Source: Devosia sp. Root436
GTDB lineage: Bacteria > Pseudomonadota > Alphaproteobacteria > Rhizobiales > Devosiaceae
DNA: 64,000 bases
Assembly (NCBI RefSeq): GCF_001426345.1
Contig: NZ_LMEM01000011.1
Coordinates: forward strand, 124,001-188,000
Reading direction: 5' to 3'
The notes below the pieces were generated by a model, which was given only the letters and a program-made list of their open reading frames with translations, was not told the origin of the DNA and searched no databases. The translations under genes were made by a program, and so were the position numbers. Position 1 is the first letter of the stretch. Every line of letters starts with the position of its first letter. Below, in pieces: positions 25,530-34,273 of the stretch.

Positions 25530-26267
25530 TCAATGCGGGCGCGGGCCGAATTCAGTGATGGGAAGTCCCGCCTCGATCTGGGCGGAGCGTTCCTCCTCAA
25601 AGGCGGTCTGCTTTTCGGCGGCTTCCAGCACCTGCATGATCACCGCGCGCGGGATGAAGCATATGCCGGTATCGTCGGCCACCACGAGATCGCCCGGCAT
25701 GACCCTGGCATTGCCCATCGTCACCGGGCCGTTGATTTCCATGGTCTCGATGCGCCATTTGCCGGTGACCGGGGTATAATCGCTGGCCCAGATAGGGAAA
25801 CCGATCGAGCGCGAATAGGCGACGTCGCGCACGCCCCCCATGATGACCGCGCCGGCCTCCCCCTGACGTTGCGCCAGCCGCGAGGAGATGCCGCCCATAT
25901 TGGAAACGTCGGCAACACCCTCGCAGACCAGGACATCGCCAGGCAGAGCCAGGTTATGCGCCTCAAATTCGCCCATGCGGTTGACGTGCTTCTGCGCTCC
26001 GGCCAGCGCATCGATGCCCTGAATGGCGTTGCGCATGGTGAGAGCCGGACCGACTACGACCTTGCCTGCGATCGTCGGCCGAAGGACCGACGCGCCGATG
26101 GCCCCACTCGGCAGGCCCATTTCGTCCATCACGTCCGAAACGGTGGAAGACGGGTCGGACAGGCGCATGAAGCGCTCCACCACGCCTTGGGGCGGCCGCG
26201 GCACTTCCAGCATGGCAATGCGGCCGGGATCGACCCTTCCTGTGAGTTTCTTGCTGTCGTTGCCCAT
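25530..26267 (-). CDS. RraA-like / HMG-CHA aldolase-family protein
   Basis: 245 residues of the RraA-like family, which includes 4-carboxy-4-hydroxy-2-oxoadipate (CHA) aldolases. GVRDVAYSRSIGFPIWASDYTP carries the Arg-Asp pair of the class; the Asp usually found three residues before that Gly is Met here (AVIMGGVRD). GDLVVADDTGICFIPRA is a further hallmark. The ATG at 26267 follows GGAGGCAGTG with correct spacing; the GTG one codon upstream is too close. CHA aldolase would suit a tricarboxylate or protocatechuate 4,5-type pathway, with the neighbouring PrpF-like tautomerases. This is inference. Confidence 0.8.
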   Translation of the reverse strand: MGNDSKKLTGRVDPGRIAMLEVPRPPQGVVERFMRLSDPSSTVSDVMDEMGLPSGAIGASVLRPTIAGKVVVGPALTMRNAIQGIDALAGAQKHVNRMGEFEAHNLALPGDVLVCEGVADVSNMGGISSRLAQRQGEAGAVIMGGVRDVAYSRSIGFPIWASDYTPVTGKWRIETMEINGPVTMGNARVMPGDLVVADDTGICFIPRAVIMQVLEAAEKQTAFEEERSAQIEAGLPITEFGPRPH

Positions 26268-26285
26268 CACTGCCTCCTGATTTCA

Positions 26286-26319
26286 GACAAAAAGAAGCCG
26301 GGCGCGGTGAACGCCCGGC
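26286..26319 (-). terminator. Intrinsic terminator after the TctC-type gene at 26340
   Basis: On the minus strand an 8-bp stem GCCGGGCG/CGCCCGGC (26312-26319 and 26297-26304) with a seven-base loop is followed by TTCTTTTTGTC (26286-26296), a genuine U-rich tail. It lies between the binding-protein stop and the RraA-like start. It is the best canonical terminator in the window and should limit read-through into the RraA-like gene. Confidence 0.8.
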
Positions 26320-26339
26320 CGCGGCGTCGGGTTCGGCCG

Positions 26340-27320
26340 CTAGAGTACCGGTTCCTGCCCGATAAGGGTCAGTGCATCACGGTTGAGCCGCTCTTCGGCC
26401 TTCAGTTCCTCGACCATGCCGGCGGCGTCGAGTTCGGCGGGCTTTACATAGCCGTTATTGGCCAGGAAAGCCTGGAAGTCGTCCTGCGCCGTAACTTCGA
26501 GCGTGGCGGCACGCAGCTTTTCGGCGATATCCTGTGGCAGATCCTTGGGTGCGATCAGGTAGAACTTGGTGCCCAGATCAATGTTGTAGCCGGCATCCTG
26601 CGCCAGGCCGGTATCGGCAAAGAAGGGATAGGGCGTGGTGCTGAATACCGTGACGGGCTTGAGCTCACCGGCATCGACCTGCCCCTTGATGGCCGGTCCA
26701 TAGCTGAACAGCGCATCCACATGGCCGCCCAGCAGTTGGGTCAACGATTCCGCGCCGCCCGACATGGGGATGGCGACGACATCGAGATCGGCCTGGGCAT
26801 TGAGCATTTCGACCCCCAGACCCGACGGGGTCAGCTGGCCGGAGGTCGCCGCATGCACATTGCCGGGGCGGGATTTGGCGAAGGCGATATACTCCTCCAG
26901 CGTCGACCATTCCGCATCGCTGCGCGCTGCCAGGACCACCGGCTGGTCCCCGATCTTGCCCAGAACGACATAGTCGTCGATGCCATCCCAGGGCAGGCCC
27001 GGAATGGTCAGCGGGCTCATGGTCAGATTGCCATTGGACACCATGGCGACCGTGTAGCCGTCGGCCGGGGCACGCACGGCAATGCCCGTTCCCACCGAGC
27101 CCGAGCCGCCGGGTCGATAGTCGATGATCACGGTCGCGCCGATGACGTCACTCAGCTTGCGGGTGAACTCCTGAGCCAGCATGTCGGTGCCGCCGCCTGG
27201 AGCATAGGGAATGATGAACGTGATGTCGCGCGACGGCCAATCCTGGGCCAAGGCGGTAGTAGCGCCCAATGCAGCCATGGTGACGGCGAGACCGGCCGCT
27301 CGAATTGTGGACCAACCCAT
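26340..27320 (-). CDS. TctC/Bug-family periplasmic binding protein (orphan copy 1)
   Basis: 326 residues. The signal peptide ends near residue 25 (TTALA) before QDWPSRDITFIIPYAPGGGTD. DYRPGGSGSVGTG, ATSGQLTPSGLG and IAPKDLPQDIAEKL are shared almost word for word with the binding protein encoded at 42142-43128, so the two are close paralogues. No tctAB genes adjoin. The shared ATGAC-N6-TCATGC site (27490-27506) lies 170 bases upstream and also occurs before the orphan tctBA at 56931, a likely partner. Confidence 0.9.
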   Translation of the reverse strand: MGWSTIRAAGLAVTMAALGATTALAQDWPSRDITFIIPYAPGGGTDMLAQEFTRKLSDVIGATVIIDYRPGGSGSVGTGIAVRAPADGYTVAMVSNGNLTMSPLTIPGLPWDGIDDYVVLGKIGDQPVVLAARSDAEWSTLEEYIAFAKSRPGNVHAATSGQLTPSGLGVEMLNAQADLDVVAIPMSGGAESLTQLLGGHVDALFSYGPAIKGQVDAGELKPVTVFSTTPYPFFADTGLAQDAGYNIDLGTKFYLIAPKDLPQDIAEKLRAATLEVTAQDDFQAFLANNGYVKPAELDAAGMVEELKAEERLNRDALTLIGQEPVL

Positions 27321-27489
27321 AAAGCAACTCCTCCTGTTTATATCCCCGGCCGCCCGAAATGCCTATTTCGTGACATTTTCGCACGGCCGGCCGGCCCGCC
27401 ATTTCCTGCTGGATGGCCGTCGGCCTTGTGATGCGACCATTATCGGGAAGGTTGGCAGATCGAACAAACGATGTTCCGAAGGGCCTTGT

Positions 27490-27506
27490 ATGACAATTGC
27501 TCATGC
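27490..27506. promoter_or_regulatory. ATGAC-N6-TCATGC palindrome upstream of orphan TctC 1
   Basis: ATGACAATTGCTCATGC, just beyond the PrpD stop and in the only gap before the binding-protein gene. One of four exact matches to ATGAC-N6-TCATGC that I found, all in gene-free regions. The ATGA-N7-TCAT core fits the T-N11-A pattern of LysR-type sites. Confidence 0.65.
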
Positions 27507-27514
27507 GAACGGCA

Positions 27515-28864
27515 TCAAGCAACCGTGAAGCGCGCCGCGATCGTGCTCACCGGCAGGCCGGAATCGATCTGCCCCAGATCGGCGATCAGACCGGCGACAC
27601 CCTGAGCGCCGATGGACGGTTCGGCCAGCAGGTGCACCTTCTGGTTGAGCTCGGCTTCCGACATGGGATTTTCGATCGAACCGCGCGGGTGATCGACCTG
27701 CGATCGATAGACCTTGCCGGAGGCGGTGGTGAGCTCAAGCAGGCAGGACACGCCACGCGGCAAGCCATCGTCCGGCAGCACTTCGAGCATATTGGAAAGA
27801 CGAACGATCTGCGGATCGGCCAGGCGCTCGTTCTGGTATTGCGGGAACAGGGCAGCGCCGTCGATCAACGCCACCGCCACCGAATATGGCAGGCTCACCT
27901 GCGCCTCATGATAGGTCTTGGGAGCGGTATTGAGGTGATAATGTGCCCAGGCGGGGTGACGCCACATCTTCATGCCGGCGATGGCTTCCACCGGTTCGTC
28001 CATCTCCGCCCGCACATTGAGGGCACAATCGATAGCATTATGGATGGGCCGGGCGCAGGAATAGGGCTTGTATTCGATGTGGATCGGGAAATCCGAACCC
28101 AGCTCGCGGGTCAGCGCGCTGATGTCGCTTTCATCGGCAAAGGCGCGGCAGAAGCCACGCTCGCCCTCGAAGATAGTCGCCGTACCGGTAAAGCCCAACT
28201 GAGCCATAAGGGCCGAAGTCACGCCATTGCGCGCGGCCGGGCCGGGATTGAAGCGCTTCTGCATGGAAGGACCATACATTTCCATGAGCCCCGAGGCCTG
28301 GGCGCCGGCCATGCCGAGAGCGGACACGACCTGCTCCTCACTGAGGCGCAGCAGGCGCGCGGCGGCTATGGTGGCGCCGAAGACGCCGCAAACGGGCGTG
28401 GTGTGATAGCCGCGATTGCGCAGCGAGAAATTGGTGGCATTGCTGGCGCGGGCCATCATGTCGCAACCGGCGACCACGGCGGTAATGAATTGCTGCCCGC
28501 TGGCGCCGACACGCTCGGCCACGGCCAGCGCCGCCGAAACCACGGGCGGGCTGAAGTGAAACAGCGCCAGCACGTCCACGTCGTCCAGCTCTATCGAATG
28601 GGAGGCTATGGCATTGGCAAAGGCGGCATGAACCGCCGGCACCCTGGCCGGACCACCACCGATAAGACTGGCTTCGGCCTTGCCGCCGGTTTCGAGGACA
28701 AACTGGCGGGCGGCTCGGCCGCTGCCGGTACGGCTGCCGCCCAGCGCCACGCCCAGATAATCGCGGACAAGCGTGGCGGCATCCTTGCGGACCCTGGCGG
28801 GAATGGCGTCATCGGTGAGGTTGACGAAATGATGGGCAAGCTGTTCGGAAACGGTCTTGGTCAT
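27515..28864 (-). CDS. MmgE/PrpD-family protein (copy 1)
   Basis: 449 residues of the 2-methylcitrate dehydratase/cis-aconitate decarboxylase superfamily. DYLGVALGGSRTGSG, ASHSIELDDVDVLALFHFSP, GYHTTPVCGVFGATIAAARLL and YKPYSCARPIHNAIDCAL are family landmarks. Members act on branched tricarboxylates or iminodisuccinate without a cofactor. It is the last gene of an eight-gene operon beginning at 35391, 52 bases after the lactonase-like gene. The start at 28864 is the first in-frame ATG clear of the upstream gene. Confidence 0.87.
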   Translation of the reverse strand: MTKTVSEQLAHHFVNLTDDAIPARVRKDAATLVRDYLGVALGGSRTGSGRAARQFVLETGGKAEASLIGGGPARVPAVHAAFANAIASHSIELDDVDVLALFHFSPPVVSAALAVAERVGASGQQFITAVVAGCDMMARASNATNFSLRNRGYHTTPVCGVFGATIAAARLLRLSEEQVVSALGMAGAQASGLMEMYGPSMQKRFNPGPAARNGVTSALMAQLGFTGTATIFEGERGFCRAFADESDISALTRELGSDFPIHIEYKPYSCARPIHNAIDCALNVRAEMDEPVEAIAGMKMWRHPAWAHYHLNTAPKTYHEAQVSLPYSVAVALIDGAALFPQYQNERLADPQIVRLSNMLEVLPDDGLPRGVSCLLELTTASGKVYRSQVDHPRGSIENPMSEAELNQKVHLLAEPSIGAQGVAGLIADLGQIDSGLPVSTIAARFTVA

Positions 28865-28916
28865 TGAATAAAGTCCAGTTGCTGGACCCGCCCGGCCAGG
28901 CCGGAGCCGGGTCGGA

Positions 28917-29720
28917 TTAGCGCGGGTCGGCGTCGAGGCGAACGACGATGCCTTCGCAGGCCGGGTTGGGCGCGGGATAGCGCTGCATGACCAGCGGGTC
29001 ATGGCCGGGAATGATGTGATCGGGCGAGGGCGCGGCGGCCTGGAGCTTGTCGAAGCCCTCCAGCATCTCCCCGATATGGAAGGCGGTCGGGAAGGGCCGG
29101 TAGCTCGCCATGTTCTCATAGAAATGGGAGACATCCGACGCCAGGACCACCACGCCGCGCCGGGTGTTGACGGTCACGAACTGCAGGCCCGCCGAATGGC
29201 CGCCCGCGGCATGCAGGTGGATACCCGGCGCCAGCTCGGCCGAGCCGCCATAGAAGCGGACGCGGCTCTCGTAGTTGAGCCGCACCATGCCGCAGACATC
29301 TTCGACCTCGAAGGCATGAGAGAGACGCGGGTACCGCATGTAACGCCCAGTGGCGTAATGCATCTCGGCTTCCTGCATGTGGAACTGGGCGGCGGGAAAG
29401 CGATGGAAGTTTCCCACATGGTCGTAATGGAGATGGGTCAGGATGACGTCGGCGACCTGTTCCGGATCGACATCCAGCAGCGCCAGCGTATCGACGGGGC
29501 AGCGCAGGAAGGTTCGCTCGCGCTTGCGGGCGACATCCTCGGTGAAGCCGGCATCCACCACGATGGCGCGACCATCGCCCTTGATGACCCACATGTAGTA
29601 GTCCATGGGCATGGGGCCATCGTGCGGATCGCCGCCGATGAAATGGCTGGATCGCCGGGCCTCGCGGGTGGCGTAGCGGATGGCATAGACTTCGTAGGCG
29701 GGCAATTGCGGGCCTGTCAT
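28917..29720 (-). CDS. Metallo-beta-lactamase-fold hydrolase, AHL-lactonase-like
   Basis: 267 residues with the HxHxDH zinc motif THLHYDH (His96, His98, Asp100, His101) and later GGHSAGLQ, ASDVSHFYEN and PGHDPLV, as in AttM/AiiA-type N-acyl-homoserine lactonases. The ATG at 29720 has AGGAG six bases upstream and starts one base after the PrpF stop; a GTG/ATG start further upstream overlaps PrpF. In a CoA-ester and tricarboxylate operon it more likely opens a pathway lactone than a quorum signal. The substrate is unknown. Confidence 0.82.
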   Translation of the reverse strand: MTGPQLPAYEVYAIRYATREARRSSHFIGGDPHDGPMPMDYYMWVIKGDGRAIVVDAGFTEDVARKRERTFLRCPVDTLALLDVDPEQVADVILTHLHYDHVGNFHRFPAAQFHMQEAEMHYATGRYMRYPRLSHAFEVEDVCGMVRLNYESRVRFYGGSAELAPGIHLHAAGGHSAGLQFVTVNTRRGVVVLASDVSHFYENMASYRPFPTAFHIGEMLEGFDKLQAAAPSPDHIIPGHDPLVMQRYPAPNPACEGIVVRLDADPR

Positions 29721-29721
29721 T

Positions 29722-30891
29722 TCATGCTCCTGCTGCTGCATGACTGGGGATGAAGACCCGGCCTTCGAGAATACGCCTTGCCGTGCGACCCAGTGTGGCG
29801 CGCCGCACCACCGGGCCGCCTGGCCCGGCTTCGACCAGGGTTTCGGTCTCGATCACCCCGCCGGGATGGCCGATGCGGATTTCGGCACCGGCACTATGGC
29901 GGGCCGCTGCATGAACCAGTGTGCCGGGAATGCGCGCCGCGACGCCGGTGCAGACCGTACTGGTGCCGGCATAGGTCTTGTGGGTCTGCTGCATGAATTG
30001 CAGCCGGGCCACCAGATCGATGGCATCGGCAGGGACGGCCGCCCCGGTCAGGTGGTTGAGATAGTCGGCCGGCGGGGCGACCAGGCCGAGGATGGGGGTT
30101 GCCGGGCTGTCCTGGCGCGAGCGGGCCGCGTCGGCAATCATCCCCATGCGGGCCGCGGCCGCGCCGCGGATCAGCTCAAGCCGCTGGCGCAGCTCGGTCT
30201 GCGCATCGATCTCGGCAGTGCTTTCCGTGCCGGTCAGGCCCATATCGGCGGCGCGAATGAAGACATGGGCATTACCGATATCGACGAGCGAAACCTCGAC
30301 CGGCCCAATGCCCGGCACGTCCAGGCTGTCCACGACATTGCCCGTGGGCAGTAGGGCGCCGGTGGCGCCGCCAGCCGTATCGGCAAAATCGACGAGGATG
30401 CGGGCGCCGGTGCCGGGAACACCGGCAACTTCATAGTCGCCGTATTCGGCGGGGCGCCCCCCAAGCACCGGCACCTCGATGGTGAGGATGCGGTTGAGAT
30501 TGGTGTTGAAGACACGCACAATGGTCAGCGGCTCGGCGGCCGCCACCATGCCCTCCTCGATGGCGAAAGCGCCCACGGCGGCGGAGATGTTGCCGCAGAG
30601 GCTCAGCCAGTCGACGTCCGGATGATCGATCTCGACCTGGCCGAACGTGTAGGTCAGGTGCGTGCCGGCAGCGCGCGGATCGTCCTGTCGCGGCGGGCCG
30701 ATGATGGCCAGTTTGCTGGTCAGCGGATCGGCCCCACCCAACCCGTCGATCTGCCGCCTGTCGGGCGAGCCGAAGATCGACAGGATGGTGCGCAGCCGCG
30801 CCTCCGGATCGGCCGGAATGTCGTTTTCACGCAGAAACACCGCCTTGCTGGTGCCGCCGCGCATCAGCACGCATCGAATGGCTTGCGGCAT
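29722..30891 (-). CDS. PrpF-family isomerase/tautomerase (copy 1)
   Basis: 389 residues with the diaminopimelate-epimerase-like fold of PrpF (2-methylaconitate isomerase, 4-oxalomesaconate tautomerase). MRGGTSKAVFL opens the protein. Lys in ADPLTSKLA and Cys in LCGNISAAVGAFAIEEG are the likely proton-shuttling pair. GGGGAGGCGATC precedes the ATG at 30891. It would shift a double bond in a branched tricarboxylate next to the PrpD-type enzyme. A paralogue is encoded at 43185-44336. Confidence 0.88.
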   Translation of the reverse strand: MPQAIRCVLMRGGTSKAVFLRENDIPADPEARLRTILSIFGSPDRRQIDGLGGADPLTSKLAIIGPPRQDDPRAAGTHLTYTFGQVEIDHPDVDWLSLCGNISAAVGAFAIEEGMVAAAEPLTIVRVFNTNLNRILTIEVPVLGGRPAEYGDYEVAGVPGTGARILVDFADTAGGATGALLPTGNVVDSLDVPGIGPVEVSLVDIGNAHVFIRAADMGLTGTESTAEIDAQTELRQRLELIRGAAAARMGMIADAARSRQDSPATPILGLVAPPADYLNHLTGAAVPADAIDLVARLQFMQQTHKTYAGTSTVCTGVAARIPGTLVHAAARHSAGAEIRIGHPGGVIETETLVEAGPGGPVVRRATLGRTARRILEGRVFIPSHAAAGA

Positions 30892-30913
30892 GATCGCCTC
30901 CCCTGCTTCCCCG

Positions 30914-32068
30914 CTACTCCGTCGTCCGAGGCCGCGTAGCAAAGATGCCTTCGGCGAGCAGCGCGTCGTACTGTGCGTCGTTCAGGCCCAGCAGACCCGA
31001 GGCGACATATCTGTTGTCGCGCCCCAGGGGGGCGACCGCCGCGGCCGTGCCGGCATCGCGACCGCCGAGGCGAATGGGCTGGCCCTTGACCTGATGGCCG
31101 GCATCGTCCAGCGCCAGCGCATTGCCCGGCGCCGGGCCATGGGGGTCGGCATAATCCCTGGCGGCGACCACGACTTCGGCGGCGGCCCCGGCCCGACGCA
31201 GGGCGCGGGCGCCTTCGGCTGCCGGACGCCCCCCAATGAACGCTGCAAGGGCCTGGCCGGTGAGCGCGCCAATGAGATGCTCGGCCGCCGCGCTGGCGGA
31301 GGCCGGTATGGTCACGGCGATCCACTGTCCATCCTCGCCGCGCGACAGCGCTTGCAGCATGGCAGGCGGCCCGACCGGATAATCCTCCGGCAAGGCGCCA
31401 TCGAGGGCGGCGATAAATGCCTCCCCCACGAAGAAGGACGACAACTCGCGCTGCGCCAGGTCGATGTGAACGCCCTGCCCGGTGCGCTGCCGCTCGACCA
31501 GGGCGGCCATGACGGCGCCGGCGGCGAACATCGACACGATCTGGTCGGGATAGTTCAGTGCGCGGCCGGTGATCTGCGGCTTGCCGCCCGGATAGCGCGT
31601 CAGATGCGCCAACCCGCTGGAGGCTTCCAGCGTGGAGCCGAAGGATACATTGCCGGCGCCCGGCCCGGTGGCGCCCTGGCTGGACAAAGATGCCAGCACG
31701 ATACGCGGATTGGCCTGGCGCAAGGTCTCGAAACCGATGCCCAGCTTGTCCAGCACGCCGACGCGGAAATTCTCGACCACGACGTCGCTCAGGCCCACCA
31801 GTTGCAGGAACAGGTCCCGGCCGCGCGGCGACTTCAGGTCGAGGCAGGCGCTTTTCTTGTTGCGGTTGGTGGCCCGATAGGGCGGGCTCTGTTCCCACCA
31901 GTCGCCGTCGCCCGTGCCCTGCCAGTCGCGGAAGGGATCGATATAGGTCGGGCCCTCGATCTTGATGACTTCGGCGCCCAGATCGGCAAGTACGCCCGAG
32001 GTTGCGGCGCCGGCCGTCACGATGCCGAGGTCCAGCACGCGGATACCCGCAAGAGCTTGCAGGGTCAT
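30914..32068 (-). CDS. Type III (CaiB/BaiF) CoA-transferase, catalytic-type subunit
   Basis: 384 residues. GIRVLDLGIVTAGAATSGVLADLGAEVIKIE is the family N-terminus and RNKKSACLDLKSPRG follows. Asp175 in LNYPDQIVSMFAA aligns with the Asp that carries the acyl group in formyl-CoA transferase. It overlaps the preceding CaiB-like gene by four bases. That upstream partner lacks the Asp, so the two may form a heteromer like the benzylsuccinate CoA-transferase BbsEF. Substrate: probably a dicarboxylic acid, by neighbourhood only. Confidence 0.87.
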   Translation of the reverse strand: MTLQALAGIRVLDLGIVTAGAATSGVLADLGAEVIKIEGPTYIDPFRDWQGTGDGDWWEQSPPYRATNRNKKSACLDLKSPRGRDLFLQLVGLSDVVVENFRVGVLDKLGIGFETLRQANPRIVLASLSSQGATGPGAGNVSFGSTLEASSGLAHLTRYPGGKPQITGRALNYPDQIVSMFAAGAVMAALVERQRTGQGVHIDLAQRELSSFFVGEAFIAALDGALPEDYPVGPPAMLQALSRGEDGQWIAVTIPASASAAAEHLIGALTGQALAAFIGGRPAAEGARALRRAGAAAEVVVAARDYADPHGPAPGNALALDDAGHQVKGQPIRLGGRDAGTAAAVAPLGRDNRYVASGLLGLNDAQYDALLAEGIFATRPRTTE

Positions 32069-33075
32069 GCCTCCCCTCCTGCCTGCCAGGCCTCGACGCT
32101 CCGTCCATTCCAGAGCAGCGGCAGGCGCGGCATGGGGCCTAGGGGGCCCTCGACAATGAACTGCCGGTGCTGCATCTGCGGGTCGGCGGCAACCTGTTCA
32201 GGCGACTGCACCTGGGCAAAGGGCAGCTTGAGTTCCACAGCTTCCAGCAGAATGTCCTGCGCCATCCTGTCCGCCAGGGCCGCTTCGATCAGCCGGTACA
32301 TTTCGGCCAGGTTGCGCCGCCTGCCGGCGGCCGTGGCAAAGCGCTCCTCCAGCAAGGCCGGCTCGCGCATGAGCCTTGCTAGGTTGGGCATGTCGCGATC
32401 CCGGAATACCGGGGCGATATAGCCATCCTTGCAGCGCGTGATCTGCCATTCCTCGGCGCGGCCGACACCGGAGGCGCGCTGGCCGCTGACTTCAGACAGC
32501 AGGTTCTTCCAGTTGAGCCAGCGAGCCGCTTCGAGGACCGCGATTTCGCCGGCCAGCGGCTTGCCGCCCAGGACGGAAGCGAGGTGGCTTGCCAGCAGGG
32601 CGTTGAAGGCCACCATGCCGGCGACATAACCCATCTGGTAGCCGGGAAGCGCCAGCGGGGCGCGGCCGACTTCGCCGACGATGTCGAGGAGCCCGCTGGC
32701 CGCCATGACAGTGAGGTCCGATTGCGGCCGGGCTTCGTCCAGTGTGGGTCGGATCAGAACCTTCCGGTCATCGCTCCACGCCGCGACAAGGTCCGGATCG
32801 TCGCTGAGGAGATAGTCTCCCGGCTGTGCGTCACCGGGGCCTTTGCCGGCAGTCAGGAAGCGATGGAGGGCACTGCTGCCGTCGGCCAGCATGGGCGGCC
32901 ACTGCATTATCGGGTCCGGGCCGGCATCGGCAGGCCGGAATACCGTGGCGCCGAAGCGCTGCGCCAGCAGACCGGCAAAGGCCACAGCCACGCGGCCCAT
33001 ATCGGTAGAGCCGGCGCCGACCTGCTCGATGATCCGCAATCCGGAAAGCGGGCCATGGCCCAAGGGGGTCGTCAC
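32065..33075 (-). CDS. CaiB/BaiF-like protein lacking the catalytic Asp
   Basis: 336 residues with the CoA-transferase III fold pattern (LSGLRIIEQVGAGSTDMGRVAVAFAG, then YQMGYVAGMVAFNALLASHL). The usual catalytic Asp, four residues before the Gly of the A-G pair, is Gly here. It is also short for the family. The start is one of two GTGs; 33075 has AAGGA eight bases upstream, 33081 is too close. It is likely a non-catalytic partner of the next gene product, mirroring the N-terminal half of the fused protein encoded at 47475-50096. Confidence 0.78.
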   Translation of the reverse strand: MTTPLGHGPLSGLRIIEQVGAGSTDMGRVAVAFAGLLAQRFGATVFRPADAGPDPIMQWPPMLADGSSALHRFLTAGKGPGDAQPGDYLLSDDPDLVAAWSDDRKVLIRPTLDEARPQSDLTVMAASGLLDIVGEVGRAPLALPGYQMGYVAGMVAFNALLASHLASVLGGKPLAGEIAVLEAARWLNWKNLLSEVSGQRASGVGRAEEWQITRCKDGYIAPVFRDRDMPNLARLMREPALLEERFATAAGRRRNLAEMYRLIEAALADRMAQDILLEAVELKLPFAQVQSPEQVAADPQMQHRQFIVEGPLGPMPRLPLLWNGRSVEAWQAGGEA

Positions 33076-33095
33076 GGACACAATCCTTATCTGCT

Positions 33096-33872
33096 CTATC
33101 GCCTGGCGCGCGACTGCGCGAGCGGGTCGGCCGGCACGGTGGTCCGGCTGCGGATGACGGCGTTCATGGAGTCACCGAAGGCGAAGGCCTGGTCCCAATC
33201 CGTGACGACTGCAGGCACGGTATCGAGCGCCTTCTTGCAGGCGGCCAGGGCATAGGGATCGAAGCCGGCAATGCGCCGGGCGATGGCTTCCGCGCGTTCC
33301 AGCAATTGCGCTGCGGGGACGCATTCGTTGATCAGCCCCCATTCCATGGCCGTTCGCGCCCCGACCCGTTCGCCGGTGAGCACCATCCAGGCGGCGCGCT
33401 TGCGGGCAAGCGAGAGCTGGGTGGAAACGCCGGCCAGGCTCGGATAGGCCGCAAAGGTGATTTCCGGCATGCCCAGTTCGGCATTGTCGGCGGCCACCGC
33501 CAGATCGCAGACATTGATCAGCGTCAGCCCCCCGCCCAGCGCCGTACCGTTGACGGCGGCAATGAAGATGGCGGGATGCTCGCGGACGGCCACGTTGACC
33601 GCGGCCCATTCCTGGCTGCGCGTGCGGGTGCCGCTATCGACCAGCGTCACGTCTTCCTTGAGATCGACGCCGGCGCAGAAGGAGGTGCCGCGCCCGGTCA
33701 GCACGATAGCGCGATATTTGCCGCGGGCATGTTCCATGGCCGCCAGCATGCCGGCGCGCGCGCTGGCATTCATGGCATTGCGCTTGGCCTCGCGGTCGAT
33801 CACCAGCAGGGCATGGTCGCCACGGCCCTCGAGCCGGATTTCATCGGATGCCTGAAAGACCGCTTCGCTCAT
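33096..33872 (-). CDS. Enoyl-CoA hydratase/isomerase-family protein (crotonase)
   Basis: 258 residues. The oxyanion-hole segments GRGTSFCAGVDLKE and NGTALGGGLTL are present. Of the two catalytic Glu of hydratases, the one in MPEITFAAYP (Glu137) is kept, but the position of Glu144 of rat mitochondrial hydratase is Thr117. This favours an isomerase, hydrolase or lyase over simple hydration. It overlaps the DUF35 stop by four bases. Confidence 0.87.
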   Translation of the reverse strand: MSEAVFQASDEIRLEGRGDHALLVIDREAKRNAMNASARAGMLAAMEHARGKYRAIVLTGRGTSFCAGVDLKEDVTLVDSGTRTRSQEWAAVNVAVREHPAIFIAAVNGTALGGGLTLINVCDLAVAADNAELGMPEITFAAYPSLAGVSTQLSLARKRAAWMVLTGERVGARTAMEWGLINECVPAAQLLERAEAIARRIAGFDPYALAACKKALDTVPAVVTDWDQAFAFGDSMNAVIRSRTTVPADPLAQSRARR

Positions 33873-34273
33873 GATCGGTCTTTCGCCCTGAAGATCGGAA
33901 CCTTGACGTCGCCACGCCGCTCGAACAGCACCCGCACCTGCTGGCCGATGCTGATGGAATCGTTCGGCCCATCGATATTGCTGACGAGAAGCGGACCTTC
34001 CTTGAGCTTGATGAGGGCGCAATTGTAGGGAAGGCGGTCGGTGAAGCCGGCGAAGTATTTCTGGTGGAAGACCACCCAGGAGAGCACTTCGCCCTCGCCC
34101 GAGCATTCCATCCAGTCCCATTCGGCGGCCGGCGCATAGGGGCTGACCGGTGACGGCGGGAACCAGGCCCGCCCGGTTTCCCCACAGCGCTGGACCACCA
34201 GCTTTTCCTGCTCGCAGGCGTCCCAGAACGGCTTGTTCCAGGGATCGATGGCTGGCTGCGGCATATCGGCCAT
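33869..34273 (-). CDS. DUF35 OB-fold protein, degenerate zinc ribbon
   Basis: 134 residues of the family that partners thiolase-like enzymes (ChsH2, BbsA, Ltp2-associated). An N-terminal helix (PWNKPFWDACEQEKLVVQRC) leads to the zinc-ribbon site, where only Cys30 remains of the usual four; the C-terminal OB-fold (about 55-130) ends GQQVRVLFERRGDVKVPIF. It overlaps the thiolase-like gene by one base. It probably scaffolds that enzyme without binding zinc. Confidence 0.82.
   Translation of the reverse strand: MADMPQPAIDPWNKPFWDACEQEKLVVQRCGETGRAWFPPSPVSPYAPAAEWDWMECSGEGEVLSWVVFHQKYFAGFTDRLPYNCALIKLKEGPLLVSNIDGPNDSISIGQQVRVLFERRGDVKVPIFRAKDRS

Noticed and set aside
25519..25535. ATGACTGATACTCAATG near the RraA-like stop codon
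   Set aside because: The right half has an extra base (TCAATGC), and it overlaps the end of a coding gene.
25533..27431. A 632-residue plus-strand frame opposite the RraA-like and TctC genes
   Set aside because: It spans two real genes and a canonical terminator on the other strand and has no ribosome site or domain.
28917..29720. Quorum-quenching role for the lactonase-like protein
   Set aside because: The fold and HxHxDH motif fit, but the operon is catabolic and no LuxI/LuxR-type acyl-homoserine lactone system is visible.
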